This document shows positions 1 to 7,128 of a stretch of 34,712 bases of DNA, in pieces (the stretch's first letter is position 1; every line of letters begins with the position of its first letter). The stretch covers positions 1 through 34,712 of the forward strand of contig NZ_BNBC01000023.1 in assembly GCF_014654675.1 (NCBI RefSeq), in the 5' to 3' direction. The translations under genes and the position numbers were made by a program. The notes below the pieces were generated by a model. The model worked only from the letters and a program-made list of their open reading frames with translations. It made no database searches and was not told the origin of the DNA. The DNA is from Streptomyces spiralis. GTDB taxonomy: Bacteria > Actinomycetota > Actinomycetes > Streptomycetales > Streptomycetaceae.

Positions 1-150
1 TCGGACCTGATGGCTTCCGGTGCCCTGCGGATCTTGAGGGAACGGGGGCGCACGGTGCCGCAGGATGTGGCGGTCGTAGGCTTCGACGATCTCACCCCCA
101 TCGCCGAGACCACGGATCCGCCGCTCACGACGGTGCACCAGGACATCGAG
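1..150 (+). pseudogene. LacI-family regulator, 3' fragment cut by an IS element
   Basis: The reading frame open from the left edge encodes the late part of a LacI/GalR effector-binding domain: an SDLMASGALR stretch, then VPQDVAVVGFDD, then DPPLTTVHQDIE, the usual order near the C-terminus of this family. LacI proteins normally continue with a Gly-Arg-Ala-rich helix and 20-40 more residues. Here the match stops after the DIE triplet at about position 150 and the sequence becomes the antisense of a transposase C-terminus. The first part of the gene lies outside the window. The missing 3' end is not recognisable on the far side of the IS (after about 1020). The regulator is probably inactive or altered; its former target is unknown. 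Confidence 0.75.
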
Positions 151-983
151 CCGCGCCAGTTCGGGGTGGCTTCGCGGGTGAGTCGTCGGCTTATGAGGTC
201 GATCGTCGCGACGTGGATTATGGCTTCGGAGCGGTGGGTGTGGGTCTCGTAGTCGCGTGCGAGTCGGCGGTGGTGCATCAGCCAGCCGAAGGTCCGCTCA
301 ACCACCCAACGTCGGGGGATCACCTTGAAACCTTTGACACCGGGGTTGCGTTGGACGACTTCGACGTCGATGCCGAGTCGGGTGCCGTGGTCGATGGCTT
401 TCGTTCGGTAGCCGGTGTCGGCCCATGCCTTGGTCACTCGGGGATGCGCATCGGCGATGCGGGACAGTACATGCATGCCGCCGGTGTTGTCGGAGACGCT
501 GGCGGCGGTGACCCAGACCGCCAGCAGCAGGCCAAGGGTGTCGACGCCGATGTGCCGCTTGCGACCTGCGATTTTCTTGCCTGCATCGATGCCCTGGCTG
601 GCCGCGGGCACGTTGGCAGAGGTCTTGATGCTCTGTGCGTCCAGCACGCAGGCACTCGGCTCGGCATCTCGGCCTTCGGCCTGGCGGGCCAAGCGGCGCA
701 GGAGTCCGTTGAGGTGGTCGAAGATGCCTTCCTTCTGCCAGGCGGCAAAGTATCCGTAGACGGTTTCCCAGGGAGGGAAATCATGCGGCAGGCAGCGCCA
801 CGGGATGCCCGTCCGATCGACGTAGAGGATGGCGTCCATGAGGCGGCGCAAGTCATGCTCGGGCGGCCGGCCGATGTCCGGGCCCCTGCCTCTCCGTTCC
901 GTCCGCCATGCTGTCAGCGTGGGTTCCAGAAGTGCCCAGCGGGCGTCGGACAGGTCGCTGGGATACGGGCGCCGTCGCGTCAT
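151..983 (-). CDS. IS5-family DDE transposase
   Basis: The frame starting with ATG at 983 reads MTRRRPYPSDLSDARW, a typical IS5-family start, and continues about 277 residues. DDE landmarks are present: first Asp in VLDAQSIKTSANV, second Asp in KAWADTGYR, and the Glu in RRWVVERTFGWLMHHRRLARDYE. The C-terminus matches the family to about EATPNWRG at position 151. No in-frame stop follows: the frame stays open antisense through the lacI fragment to the left edge of the window, so the native stop and left terminal repeat may have been lost, or the stop lies outside. The body shows no internal stop or frameshift. It may therefore still encode an almost complete protein with a foreign tail. Confidence 0.85.
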
Positions 984-1020
984 GTTTCCGTAGTACTGTC
1001 CGGCACGGTGTCTCTCCAGG
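151..1020 (-). mobile_element. IS5-family insertion sequence, ends approximate
   Basis: The element is defined by the single transposase gene. The left end is set where the lacI match stops (about 150); the right end lies upstream of the transposase start, somewhere in 990-1030. I could not find convincing terminal inverted repeats or a target duplication by eye: the sequence CCTGGAGAGACACCGTGCCG on the minus strand near 1001-1020 resembles a terminal repeat, but its match at the left end is poor. This fits a truncated or decayed left end. Confidence 0.55.
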
Positions 1021-1317
1021 GCGCAAATGATGCCAGCAGGGGGCGCCCCGGGATCAGACAGGAGCGAACCATCCCAACCGGACCGGCGAACGACGTCAGC
1101 CGTCACACCTGCCACATCAAGCCCGGCTGCCCCCATCTCCCCACACCAACTCGCCCCTAGAGCAGCACCAAACACCCCCTCCGGGACAAAACGCTCTTTC
1201 AGTGCTTGTTTCTGAACCCGCTGCCTTCTGGGCGAGGTCGCCCAGGGGCGTTTGAAGACGGCTGCTCAGACGCATCCTTCTGCCATTGCGGCGAGCGTTG
1301 GCAGGAAGTGGTGGGGG
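984..1317. other. Gap after the IS, no gene seen
   Basis: The short open frames here have no protein-like composition and no recognisable family. The stretch holds the right part of the IS and about 300 bases of unassigned DNA. The missing 3' end of the lacI gene was looked for and not found. Confidence 0.5.
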
Positions 1318-2445
1318 ATGGCCAGGTCGTCAAGGGGACAGCGGGTTCTGCCCGGGCATCCCGTCCGCGAGGAGATACCCCCCGGACCGCGCCGCGTCGG
1401 CCGGTCGTGGGTGACGGGCCTCGCCGTGGTCTGCGGCAGCGTGGTTCTGGTCGCCTTTGTCACCGTGGTGGCGCCTCGCGTCCTGCTGAGCTGGGATGCT
1501 CCCTCGACACCCGCCGCAGACCGGGCGAAGGCGGTCAACGACATTCGCGGCACCCTGCTGCAGGGACTGGCGGGCGTAGCGCTGCTGATCGGTGCGTACT
1601 TCACCTGGCGGCAGTTGGACGTCAGTCGCCAAGGACAGATCACCCAGCGCTTCACAGCAGCCGTGGAGCAACTGGGCAGCGCCAGCCCGGAAGTACGGAT
1701 CGGCGCGGTCTTCGCCCTCGAACGCATCGCCTATGACTCGCCGGACGATCGCGGGCCGATCGCGGAGGTGCTGTGCTCCTTCGTGAAGCGCAACGGAACG
1801 GCAGTTCCGCTCAGCGAGCGGCCGGTCCCCCGTGATGAGGCGCACAAAGGCGAACTGGCACGTATCCATGGTGGGGAAGAACCGCTCTCCGTGCGGTCCC
1901 CCGACCGGCAGGCTGCGATGACGGTCCTCGGCCGCCGGGCGCCGGCGCCGCGTTTTCAGGAACTGCGCCTGGACCGGATCGACCTTCGGGGGGTGCGGCT
2001 GGCCTTCGCTGACTTGGCCGACGCCGACCTGCACTACTGTGACCTCTCAGACGCACGCTTGACCAGTGCGGATCTACGACGTGCGGATCTGACCGGCATT
2101 TGGCTGGCCGGCGCTGCACTCATCAACGCAAACCTGTACCAGGCCGACCTCCGGACTGCGGTCTTGTGGCATGCCCGGCTCGATGGGGCGGACCTGAGCG
2201 CGACGGACCTGAGCGGCGCCGATCTGACGGGTGCGGTGGTCAAAGGCGCGCGATTCGAACTGGCCGATCTGCGTGGCGCTGACCTGACGGGTACCGACCT
2301 GGATGCGACCACCCTGACAGGCGCAGTGGGTGACGCCACGACGATCTGGCCGACAGGATTCGACGCCGCCGCCGCTGGCCTCGTCATGGCCCGGAGCGAC
2401 ACACCACCGCTGCGTCCGCAGTCGTCCCACGAGCTGTCCCGGTGA
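1318..2445 (+). CDS. Membrane-anchored pentapeptide-repeat protein
   Basis: The 375-residue product has two N-terminal hydrophobic segments (around GLAVVCGSVVLVAFVTVV and LLQGLAGVALLIGAYFTW), then a soluble part starting WRQLDVSRQGQITQRFTAAVEQLGS, found in many actinobacterial pentapeptide proteins. The C-terminal half is a run of A(D/N)LxxAxL units (ADLADADLHYCDLSDARL, then ADLSATDLSGADLTGA and more), predicted to form a right-handed quadrilateral beta-helix. The open frame begins earlier at a TTG (1252), but ATG 1318 with AGGAAG about ten bases upstream is the better start. Function is unknown: such proteins may mimic DNA or serve as scaffolds, and the membrane anchor argues against a gyrase-protection role. 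It stands alone between the IS and minus-strand genes. Confidence 0.8.
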   Translation: MARSSRGQRVLPGHPVREEIPPGPRRVGRSWVTGLAVVCGSVVLVAFVTVVAPRVLLSWDAPSTPAADRAKAVNDIRGTLLQGLAGVALLIGAYFTWRQLDVSRQGQITQRFTAAVEQLGSASPEVRIGAVFALERIAYDSPDDRGPIAEVLCSFVKRNGTAVPLSERPVPRDEAHKGELARIHGGEEPLSVRSPDRQAAMTVLGRRAPAPRFQELRLDRIDLRGVRLAFADLADADLHYCDLSDARLTSADLRRADLTGIWLAGAALINANLYQADLRTAVLWHARLDGADLSATDLSGADLTGAVVKGARFELADLRGADLTGTDLDATTLTGAVGDATTIWPTGFDAAAAGLVMARSDTPPLRPQSSHELSR

Positions 2446-2671
2446 GCAAGTCTCCTCGTCGCCCAGCAGAGTGATACTCAGGCTGCCTGCCAGGTGCCAC
2501 TCGATCGCCTTCATCTGGTCGCTGAGGTAGGCGGTCCAGACGCTCTTGGGGAACAGGACCCGGTGCGAGCCGAGCGCGCCCGTGATCATCCGGCGGAAGA
2601 CCGCATCACACTGGCCAAGCTGCTGGCCCGGTGACGAGCCGCTCTGGAGAGGGCCCGCAGACCGCCACGGT

Positions 2672-3013
2672 CTACCGCGCCGGTCTCCTTATTGCGGGCA
2701 CCTTCCTTTCCAAGCAGACGAGCCCGTGCTCGCGGGACAATGCAGCGGCGTACTCGGATACTTCCTCAGCTTTGCTGTAGGACATGAGCAGGTGCACGAT
2801 CAGACCAGATGCCTCATCGATGACCGGGGGCGACGCCCACACGACACTGCGGTCGACGTCGTCCGGGTATCGCGTGACGAGGGCTTCCACATACGCCACA
2901 ATGCGCGGCGCCGGAGGCACGGCGACATCGTCCGACTCCAGATAGCGCTCATAGAACTCGTCATATGCCGAGCTCGCAGCACGGTTGTCGAATGGACGGT
3001 CGCCGTCCCACAC
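2672..3013 (-). CDS. Hypothetical protein, start uncertain
   Basis: The frame ending at TAG 2672 is protein-like: HDLAVWDGDRPFDN, YDEFYERYLESDD, RIVAYVEALVTRYPDDVDRSVVWASPP, then a hydrophobic HLLMSYSKAEEVSEYAAALSREHGLVC. This order recurs in small uncharacterised Streptomyces proteins that begin with a DLAVW strand. The frame has no convincing start: GTG at 3013 falls inside the DLAVW strand and has no ribosome binding site, and upstream in-frame codons offer no ATG until well inside the next gene. Either the start is non-canonical or the 5' end is damaged. It lies downstream of the DUF2267 pair on the same strand, 98 bases from the nearer gene. Confidence 0.55.
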   Translation of the reverse strand: MWDGDRPFDNRAASSAYDEFYERYLESDDVAVPPAPRIVAYVEALVTRYPDDVDRSVVWASPPVIDEASGLIVHLLMSYSKAEEVSEYAAALSREHGLVCLERKVPAIRRPAR

Positions 3014-3111
3014 AGCAAGGTCGTGGCTCGCGGGCGCATCGTCGCAGGCAACAGCTCCACCGCCACCAGCATGTTTTGCAATTACTCTGCCAGTGATCCG
3101 TAGGAGAGCTC

Positions 3112-3549
3112 CTAGGCGGCCGGGGTGAGTTCGGCGCGGCCGAACAGCAGGGCGTAGCCGGTGGGGAGCTGGTGGAGGATGCGAGTGAGCAGGTCGGGGC
3201 CGGTGTAGGCGGCGACGGCGGAGAAGACGGTGCCGGTGTCCCAGCGGGTGGTGGCCAGGGAGGCGCCGGTGCGGGCGGCGAGGTCCTTGACGAAGGCCCA
3301 GCCGGTCAGCGGCTGGGGGTCGGGGATCTGCGTGGTCAGCACGCGTGCGGCTTCCAGGGGCAGGCAGGCGGCCAGGTCGACGCGTTCGTCGCCGGTCAGC
3401 TGGCGCCCCAGTCCGGCAAGAACCAGACGGACGGCTTCGTCGGCTCTCTCGAGGGTGGGGTAGGCGCCCTCGTAGCGGACCTTCTCCAGCATCTGCTCGT
3501 ATGCCGTCCCGTACGGCTGCTGGGTCGGTGCGTGCCGATCGGAGATCAC
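3112..3549 (-). CDS. DUF2267 family protein
   Basis: The 145-residue protein starts at GTG 3549. It has the DUF2267 pattern: YEQMLEKVRYEGAYPTLERADEAVRLVLAGLGRQL in the first half, the DL-x-ACLP segment, FVKDLAARTG, then WDTGTVFSAVAAYTG and a closing LPTGYALLFGR. These are small helical proteins of unknown biochemistry. In Streptomyces they often sit beside stress genes, as here next to hsp18. It follows another DUF2267 gene after 56 bases in the same direction and the two share about the same length and terminal motif (LPxGYxLLFGR), so they look like a tandem duplication and a likely two-gene operon. Confidence 0.8.
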   Translation of the reverse strand: MISDRHAPTQQPYGTAYEQMLEKVRYEGAYPTLERADEAVRLVLAGLGRQLTGDERVDLAACLPLEAARVLTTQIPDPQPLTGWAFVKDLAARTGASLATTRWDTGTVFSAVAAYTGPDLLTRILHQLPTGYALLFGRAELTPAA

Positions 3550-3605
3550 TGGGGTGGTTGCCTTTCTTGCTGTGGCCGGTGTTCGGGCACCGGCGTGCGG
3601 GATGG

Positions 3606-4001
3606 TCAGGTGGGCTGGGGGCGGCCGAAGAGCAGGTCGTAGCCGGCAGGGAGCTCAAGCAGGATCTGGCCCAGCAGGTCCTCGTCGGCTGCGTCGGCGA
3701 CGGTGGACAGCACGGCGCTGACGTCCCAGGCCGCGGTCTGCTCGGTGGCGCCTTCGATCCACGCGGCGGTTGCGCGGACGAACCGCTCCGGGGACAGCGG
3801 CTCGGCGCTCTGCAGCGGGTTGAGCAGGATCAGGGCAAACGCCTCAGGCAGGCGCGCCGCCAGTTGGGCGCGGACGTCGCCGACCAGGTGTGCGCCGAGG
3901 AGAGCGAGCACCACACGAGCCGCGCGCTCGGCTTCCTCCAGAGTGTCGTACTCGCCGCGTTCCTTCACGTGGCCGAGGAACGCTTCGCGTCGCAGAGTCA
4001 T
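3606..4001 (-). CDS. DUF2267 family protein
   Basis: This 131-residue paralogue of the downstream protein begins MTLRREAFLGHVKERGEYDTLEEAERAAR and ends ILLELPAGYDLLFGRPQPT, the same ends as its neighbour. ATG 4001 is preferred; a GTG at 4013 is possible, and both lie behind a purine-rich AAGGAAG stretch. The middle has the VGDVRAQLAARLPEAF segment and a WDVSAVLSTVAD helix. Function is unknown. A strong hairpin (4045-4095) separates it from hsp18, so it is likely transcribed from its own promoter or by readthrough under heat stress. Confidence 0.8.
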   Translation of the reverse strand: MTLRREAFLGHVKERGEYDTLEEAERAARVVLALLGAHLVGDVRAQLAARLPEAFALILLNPLQSAEPLSPERFVRATAAWIEGATEQTAAWDVSAVLSTVADAADEDLLGQILLELPAGYDLLFGRPQPT

Positions 4002-4044
4002 CTCGGCCGCCACCCTTCCTTCTTCCTTCTTCGGACTGCCGAAG

Positions 4045-4095
4045 GGGTGCGGAGGGCGGGGTGAGGGAGAGATCGGGTGAACGCCCTCCGCACCC
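4045..4095 (-). terminator. Hairpin after hsp18, likely terminator
   Basis: A perfect 14-base inverted repeat (GGGTGCGGAGGGCG at 4045-4058, complement at 4082-4095) with a 23-base loop lies directly after the hsp18 stop. A second hairpin, CCGGCTGA-TG-TCAGCCGG (4098-4115), overlaps the stop codon. Together they should end or weaken transcription before the DUF2267 genes. Confidence 0.65.
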
Positions 4096-4107
4096 GTCCG
4101 GCTGATG

Positions 4108-4539
4108 TCAGCCGGAGATCTCCTTGCGGCCGGATCCGACGCCGATGGAGATCTTGCGGGGCTTGGCGCGCTCGGCGATCGGGATGCGCAGGGTGAGCAC
4201 GCCCGCGTCATAGTCGGCCTGAATGTGCTCGGTGTCGAGGGTGTCGGCGAGCACGATCTGGCGGGAGAAGACGCCCAGCGGCCGCTCGGACAGCTCCACC
4301 TGCACGTCGTCGCCCGTCGCCACCGGCCGTCGCTCCGCCTTGACGGTGAGCATGTTCCGCTCGACGTCGATGTCGATCGCGTCCGCCGTGACGCCCGGAA
4401 GGTCGAAGGCCACCACATACTCGTCGCCCTCGCGGTAGGCGTCCATCGGCATCGCCGACGGACGGGACCAGGTGCCCGGGCCCATCAGATGCTGCGCCAG
4501 CCGGTCCAGCTCACGGAAGGGGTCAGTGCGCATCAACAT
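4108..4539 (-). CDS. hsp18: Small heat-shock protein Hsp18 (Hsp20/alpha-crystallin)
   Basis: The 143-residue protein has the class A small heat-shock start MLMRTDPFRELDRLAQHLMG, then an alpha-crystallin domain from about residue 37: AYREGDEYVVAFDLPGV, the VERNMLTVKAERR strand, RQIVLADTLDTEHIQADYDAGVLTLRIPIAE, and a short charged tail. It is a cytoplasmic ATP-independent holdase that keeps unfolding proteins soluble and supports thermotolerance. ATG 4539 is chosen because GGAGG lies ten bases upstream; an upstream frame extension lacks a ribosome site and crosses the leader. The gene diverges from rheA, and RheA-type operators cover its promoter (-35 TTGTCA, 17-base spacer, -10 TACAAC), so expression should be released by heat inactivation of RheA, as described in Streptomyces albus. 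Confidence 0.92.
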   Translation of the reverse strand: MLMRTDPFRELDRLAQHLMGPGTWSRPSAMPMDAYREGDEYVVAFDLPGVTADAIDIDVERNMLTVKAERRPVATGDDVQVELSERPLGVFSRQIVLADTLDTEHIQADYDAGVLTLRIPIAERAKPRKISIGVGSGRKEISG

Positions 4540-4595
4540 CGTGAAAACACCTCCAGCAGGTTCGGGCGTTGCTGCCAATGCGCCTCACTGACACC

Positions 4596-4624
4596 GTTGT
4601 AACATGTCGTCCAATGGATGACAA
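4596..4624 (-). promoter_or_regulatory. hsp18 promoter
   Basis: On the minus strand TTGTCA (4619-4624) and TACAAC (4596-4601) are separated by 17 bases, a good sigma-A-type promoter. The upstream RheA-type repeat (4605-4623) fills the spacer and overlaps the -35 box, so bound repressor would block RNA polymerase. The predicted start site is around 4589, giving a leader of about 50 bases. Confidence 0.7.
4605..4623. promoter_or_regulatory. RheA operator, hsp18-proximal copy
   Basis: TGTCGTC-N5-GATGACA, one mismatch from the TGTCATC-N5-GATGACA repeat published for RheA in Streptomyces albus. Its centre is 26 bases from the second copy, about two and a half helical turns. Confidence 0.85.
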
Positions 4625-4630
4625 ACGCGA

Positions 4631-4649
4631 TGTCATCTAGATGATGACA
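4631..4649. promoter_or_regulatory. RheA operator, rheA-proximal copy
   Basis: A perfect TGTCATC-N5-GATGACA inverted repeat just upstream of the rheA ribosome binding site. It overlaps the likely rheA promoter (ATGACA and GATGAT elements), consistent with autorepression. Confidence 0.88.
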
Positions 4650-4665
4650 ACAGAGGGAGGTGCCC

Positions 4666-5298
4666 GTGACCACAGCCGACCAGCCGTCCACGACCAGCAC
4701 GAATGCCCACAGTCCGGTGTCGTTCATCGCCGCCGCGGCGGCCCTGCACGCCATAGACGACGCCCTGCGCGACGCCCAGCGAGTGTCCCCGGACGCCCCG
4801 GATGAGCCCGGTCCCGGGCCGGAGCAGGCGCTTGCCTCCCTGATGCTGCTGCGACGGGTGCGCGAGCAGCTCGCCGGATGGGAGAACGGCCTGATCGAGA
4901 CCGCCCGCGACGCGGGAGCCAGCTGGGCCGACCTCGCCCACCCTCTCGGCGTCGCCAGCCGGCAGGCCGCCGAACGCCGCTACCTGCGCGGCCGCCCCGG
5001 CCCCGCCGGAAGCACCGGCGAACAACGCGTCCAGGCCACCCGCGAACGCCGCGCCGCCGAACGCACCACCGCCACCTGGGCTCGCCGCAACGCAGCTGAC
5101 CTGCGCCGCATTGCCGGCCAGATCACCGCCCTCACCGACCTGCCCGCCGCGGCCCGCCTCTCCCTCAGCCAGCTCCACGCGGCTCTTGCCCACGACGACC
5201 CCGCCGAGCTCATCCGCCCCCTCAACGCCGCCCGCCCTCACCTGACCACCACCCACCCCGACCTCGCTGCGCAACTCGACACCCTCACACCGCCCTGA
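4666..5298 (+). CDS. rheA: RheA, heat-sensing repressor of hsp18
   Basis: The 210-residue protein diverges from hsp18 and sits behind perfect RheA operators, which with its sequence type identifies it as the HSP18 regulator. The middle contains a predicted helix-turn-helix-like part (LIETARDAGASWADLAHPLGVASRQAAERRYLR, about residues 77-109), followed by a strongly basic segment and a helical C-terminus (LTDLPAAARLSLSQLHAALA). RheA is reported to act as its own thermometer, losing DNA binding when warm. GTG 4666 is preferred to GTG 4660 because GGGAGG (4655-4660) is then five bases upstream. No other regulator gene lies nearby, so the hsp18-rheA module appears complete. Confidence 0.87.
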   Translation: MTTADQPSTTSTNAHSPVSFIAAAAALHAIDDALRDAQRVSPDAPDEPGPGPEQALASLMLLRRVREQLAGWENGLIETARDAGASWADLAHPLGVASRQAAERRYLRGRPGPAGSTGEQRVQATRERRAAERTTATWARRNAADLRRIAGQITALTDLPAAARLSLSQLHAALAHDDPAELIRPLNAARPHLTTTHPDLAAQLDTLTPP

Positions 5299-5335
5299 AC
5301 CCACCAGTTGCCCCAAGGCGCGCAGACACCTGCCG

Positions 5336-5638
5336 TCACGTGACACAACTCTGCGCCTCTTTCAGCTGAGGAGATGCAGTGCGGGAGCCGGGCCAGGGCC
5401 TGGTGGGGCCAGTCCTCCCAGAGTGAGAGGAAGTCGGACAGCTCGGGGCTTTCTTCAGGTGCTGGTACGGAGTGCCGTCCAGCATTCCGCTGGTGGGGGC
5501 GGAGAGGTAGTCGCCGAGGCCCCGGCCACTTTCGGTGGCCTCGCCGACGCGCCCGGCGGTCGGCGTGCCGGAGACTCCCTCGTTGCCCTGGATACGCAGG
5601 AGACCGCCCTGGACCGCCATCGTGAAGTGCCTGTTCAC
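5336..5638 (-). pseudogene. Possible decayed gene
   Basis: On the minus strand the frame from 5638 (MNRHFTMAVQGGLLRIQGNEG, then GRGLGDYLSAPTSGML) looks protein-like up to HLKKAP near 5450. The protein-like text then continues in the next frame as PELSDFLSLWEDWPHQALARLPHC and on to ELCHVT. This suggests one gene broken by a single-base shift. I recognise no family. The rest of 5299-5671 holds nothing else I can support. It may equally be a chance open frame. Confidence 0.3.
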
Positions 5639-5671
5639 GGGTATTGCCTCTGTGAGTGATCACACTGGAGA

Positions 5672-5929
5672 TTGCTCGGTGCACGGCTGTACGAGGCGAT
5701 CGGCGGCGCTTGCACCGCGACACGGCGTACCGAGCCGCGGATCGCCGCGCAGATCTGGGACGCGCTCGGGGACGCACAGACAGTGCTGAACGTCAGGGCT
5801 GGCACCGGCTCCTGCGAAGCTGCTGATCGCGACGTGACCGCGGTGGCGCCATCTGCGGTCATGCGGGGGCAGCGGCCCGCTGGCTCGGCGCCGTGCGCGG
5901 CCGCCGCCGCGGAGAGCCTGCCGTTCGAG
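5672..5929 (+). pseudogene. SAM-dependent methyltransferase, 5' fragment
   Basis: About 86 residues match the N-terminal part of a class I methyltransferase family common in Streptomyces: RLYEAIGGACTATRRTEPRIAAQIWDALGD, then a motif I-like VRAGTGSCE, an acidic motif II (DRDVTAVAPS) and AAAAAESLPFE. The match ends abruptly after LPFE, where the family would continue with the FDAA(M/L)A core strand; the next codons are unrelated, and the isochorismatase-like gene's 3' end starts 20 bases later on the other strand. Motif I is also worn (VRAGTG where VGAGTG is usual). The start is not clear: the frame opens at a TTG without a ribosome site. This is a truncated, surely inactive remnant. Confidence 0.65.
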
Positions 5930-5948
5930 GGCCCCGGACGGCCTCCCG

Positions 5949-6512
5949 CTATTGCGGTGCGATGGCTTTGATCCAGTCCTCGGCTGCGACCACATCTGCC
6001 CACTGCGGGAACAGCTTTTCGGTGAGCATCCGGTGCACCTCGGGGTCGGTGTCGAGGCAGGCATCCGCCAGGACGGTGAGGCCGAAGTCCAGGTCGATGG
6101 CGTGCCACAGGGTGGACAGCACTACAGCGCTGGTGGCGATGCCGGTGAGAACCAGGCTGTCGATATCGCGAGCCCTGAGCACCAGGTCGAGGTCGCTGCC
6201 CGAGAACGCGCTTCCCCGCCTCTTGGTGACCACGACGTCGCCCTGCTGGGGCGCGACGTCGTCATGGATCTCGGTGCCAGGGGCCCCCTCGGTGAACAGG
6301 CCGGCCCGCACGGCGTTTGTCATCACCCTGTTGCGGGGGCTGACTTCTGGATCGCCCGGCCGTAACCCGAGCACCACGTAGATCACGGTGATACCTGCAG
6401 CCCGGGCACCGTCGATCGCCCTGCGCAAGCGCGGCAGATATCCGGAGCCGTCATCGGCGATGGCCACGACGTCCCGTTGGACATCCATCACCAGAAGTGC
6501 GCTCTTCGCCAT
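5949..6512 (-). CDS. Isochorismatase-fold hydrolase lacking the catalytic cysteine
   Basis: The 187-residue protein has the isochorismatase/cysteine-hydrolase fold: SALLVMDVQRDVV with the catalytic Asp (D10), the VVVTKRRGSAFSGSDLDLVLRA segment with the catalytic Lys (K97), and SLVLTGIATSAVVLST. Where nicotinamidase-type enzymes have the nucleophilic Cys (GxxTxxC), this protein has Val (V130). A subfamily with TSGVVLST-like motifs has the same change, so this is probably not random damage, but the usual thiol mechanism is excluded. ATG 6512 is chosen for the GAAGGGA stretch about ten bases upstream. It is a single cytoplasmic gene; the substrate is unknown and it might be non-catalytic. Confidence 0.85.
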   Translation of the reverse strand: MAKSALLVMDVQRDVVAIADDGSGYLPRLRRAIDGARAAGITVIYVVLGLRPGDPEVSPRNRVMTNAVRAGLFTEGAPGTEIHDDVAPQQGDVVVTKRRGSAFSGSDLDLVLRARDIDSLVLTGIATSAVVLSTLWHAIDLDFGLTVLADACLDTDPEVHRMLTEKLFPQWADVVAAEDWIKAIAPQ

Positions 6513-7128
6513 GCTTGCCGTCCCTTCTCCGTCGGGAAACAGGAGCAAGTCTGGTGGATCAACCGAGCTGTGACGGAGGTTTCGGAGATCCTTGCAGCGT
6601 CACGCCGCAGCGCGCCCACGACCGGTGTCAGTTCTCATCGACGTTTTCTTGCCCTGCGATCACCAAATGCTGTCCGAACTCGGTGATAAGCGGTGTCGCC
6701 CCTCAGTTACGAAGCCACAGCCTGGGGTATGGGGCTCGCGGTACGTCGGCCACGTCTGTCGGCTCCGGCGCCGCAACGGGCATGCAGCATCTCTCGGGCC
6801 GCGGACTGCTGTGCGGCTGCCTGCGGCCGGGCTCGGCACCTCCTGCGCGGAGTGCAGCGTCCCCGCTGACCCGTGGATCCTGCGGGGCCCGTCACAACCC
6901 GCCCCAGCTACGGCCTGAGATTCCCACTCCTCGGCGGCCAAAGGGCTCGAGGCGGCCGCCCGGCACAGCCACCGCTCCGCCGCCGTGCGACGTGCCGCCG
7001 AAGGTTGAGTGGCGAGAAGGAGACCCTCGGGGAGTGTCGGAGCGGAATCTTTGACGGTGGTGCGGCGATCTTGATGTGCGGCTTGGGCGAGGACGGTGTA
7101 CAAGCCGCGAGGTTCGGCGCAATGTCCG
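6513..7128. other. Long intergenic stretch, nothing recognised
   Basis: No open frame here has a recognisable family, a ribosome site and protein-like composition at once. Overlapping frames on both strands are rich in Arg, Pro and Ala, typical of non-coding GC-rich DNA. It could contain remains of a gene too decayed to identify. It separates two minus-strand genes. Confidence 0.45.

Noticed and set aside
213..1160. Long plus-strand frame (315 codons) across the IS
   Set aside because: It is antisense to the transposase, which has clear DDE motifs.
2074..2589. Minus-strand frame over the pentapeptide gene
   Set aside because: It mirrors the repeats of the plus-strand gene and has no start site or family.
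6660..7103. Possible gene in the 6513-7128 gap
   Set aside because: No family, weak composition and no ribosome site.
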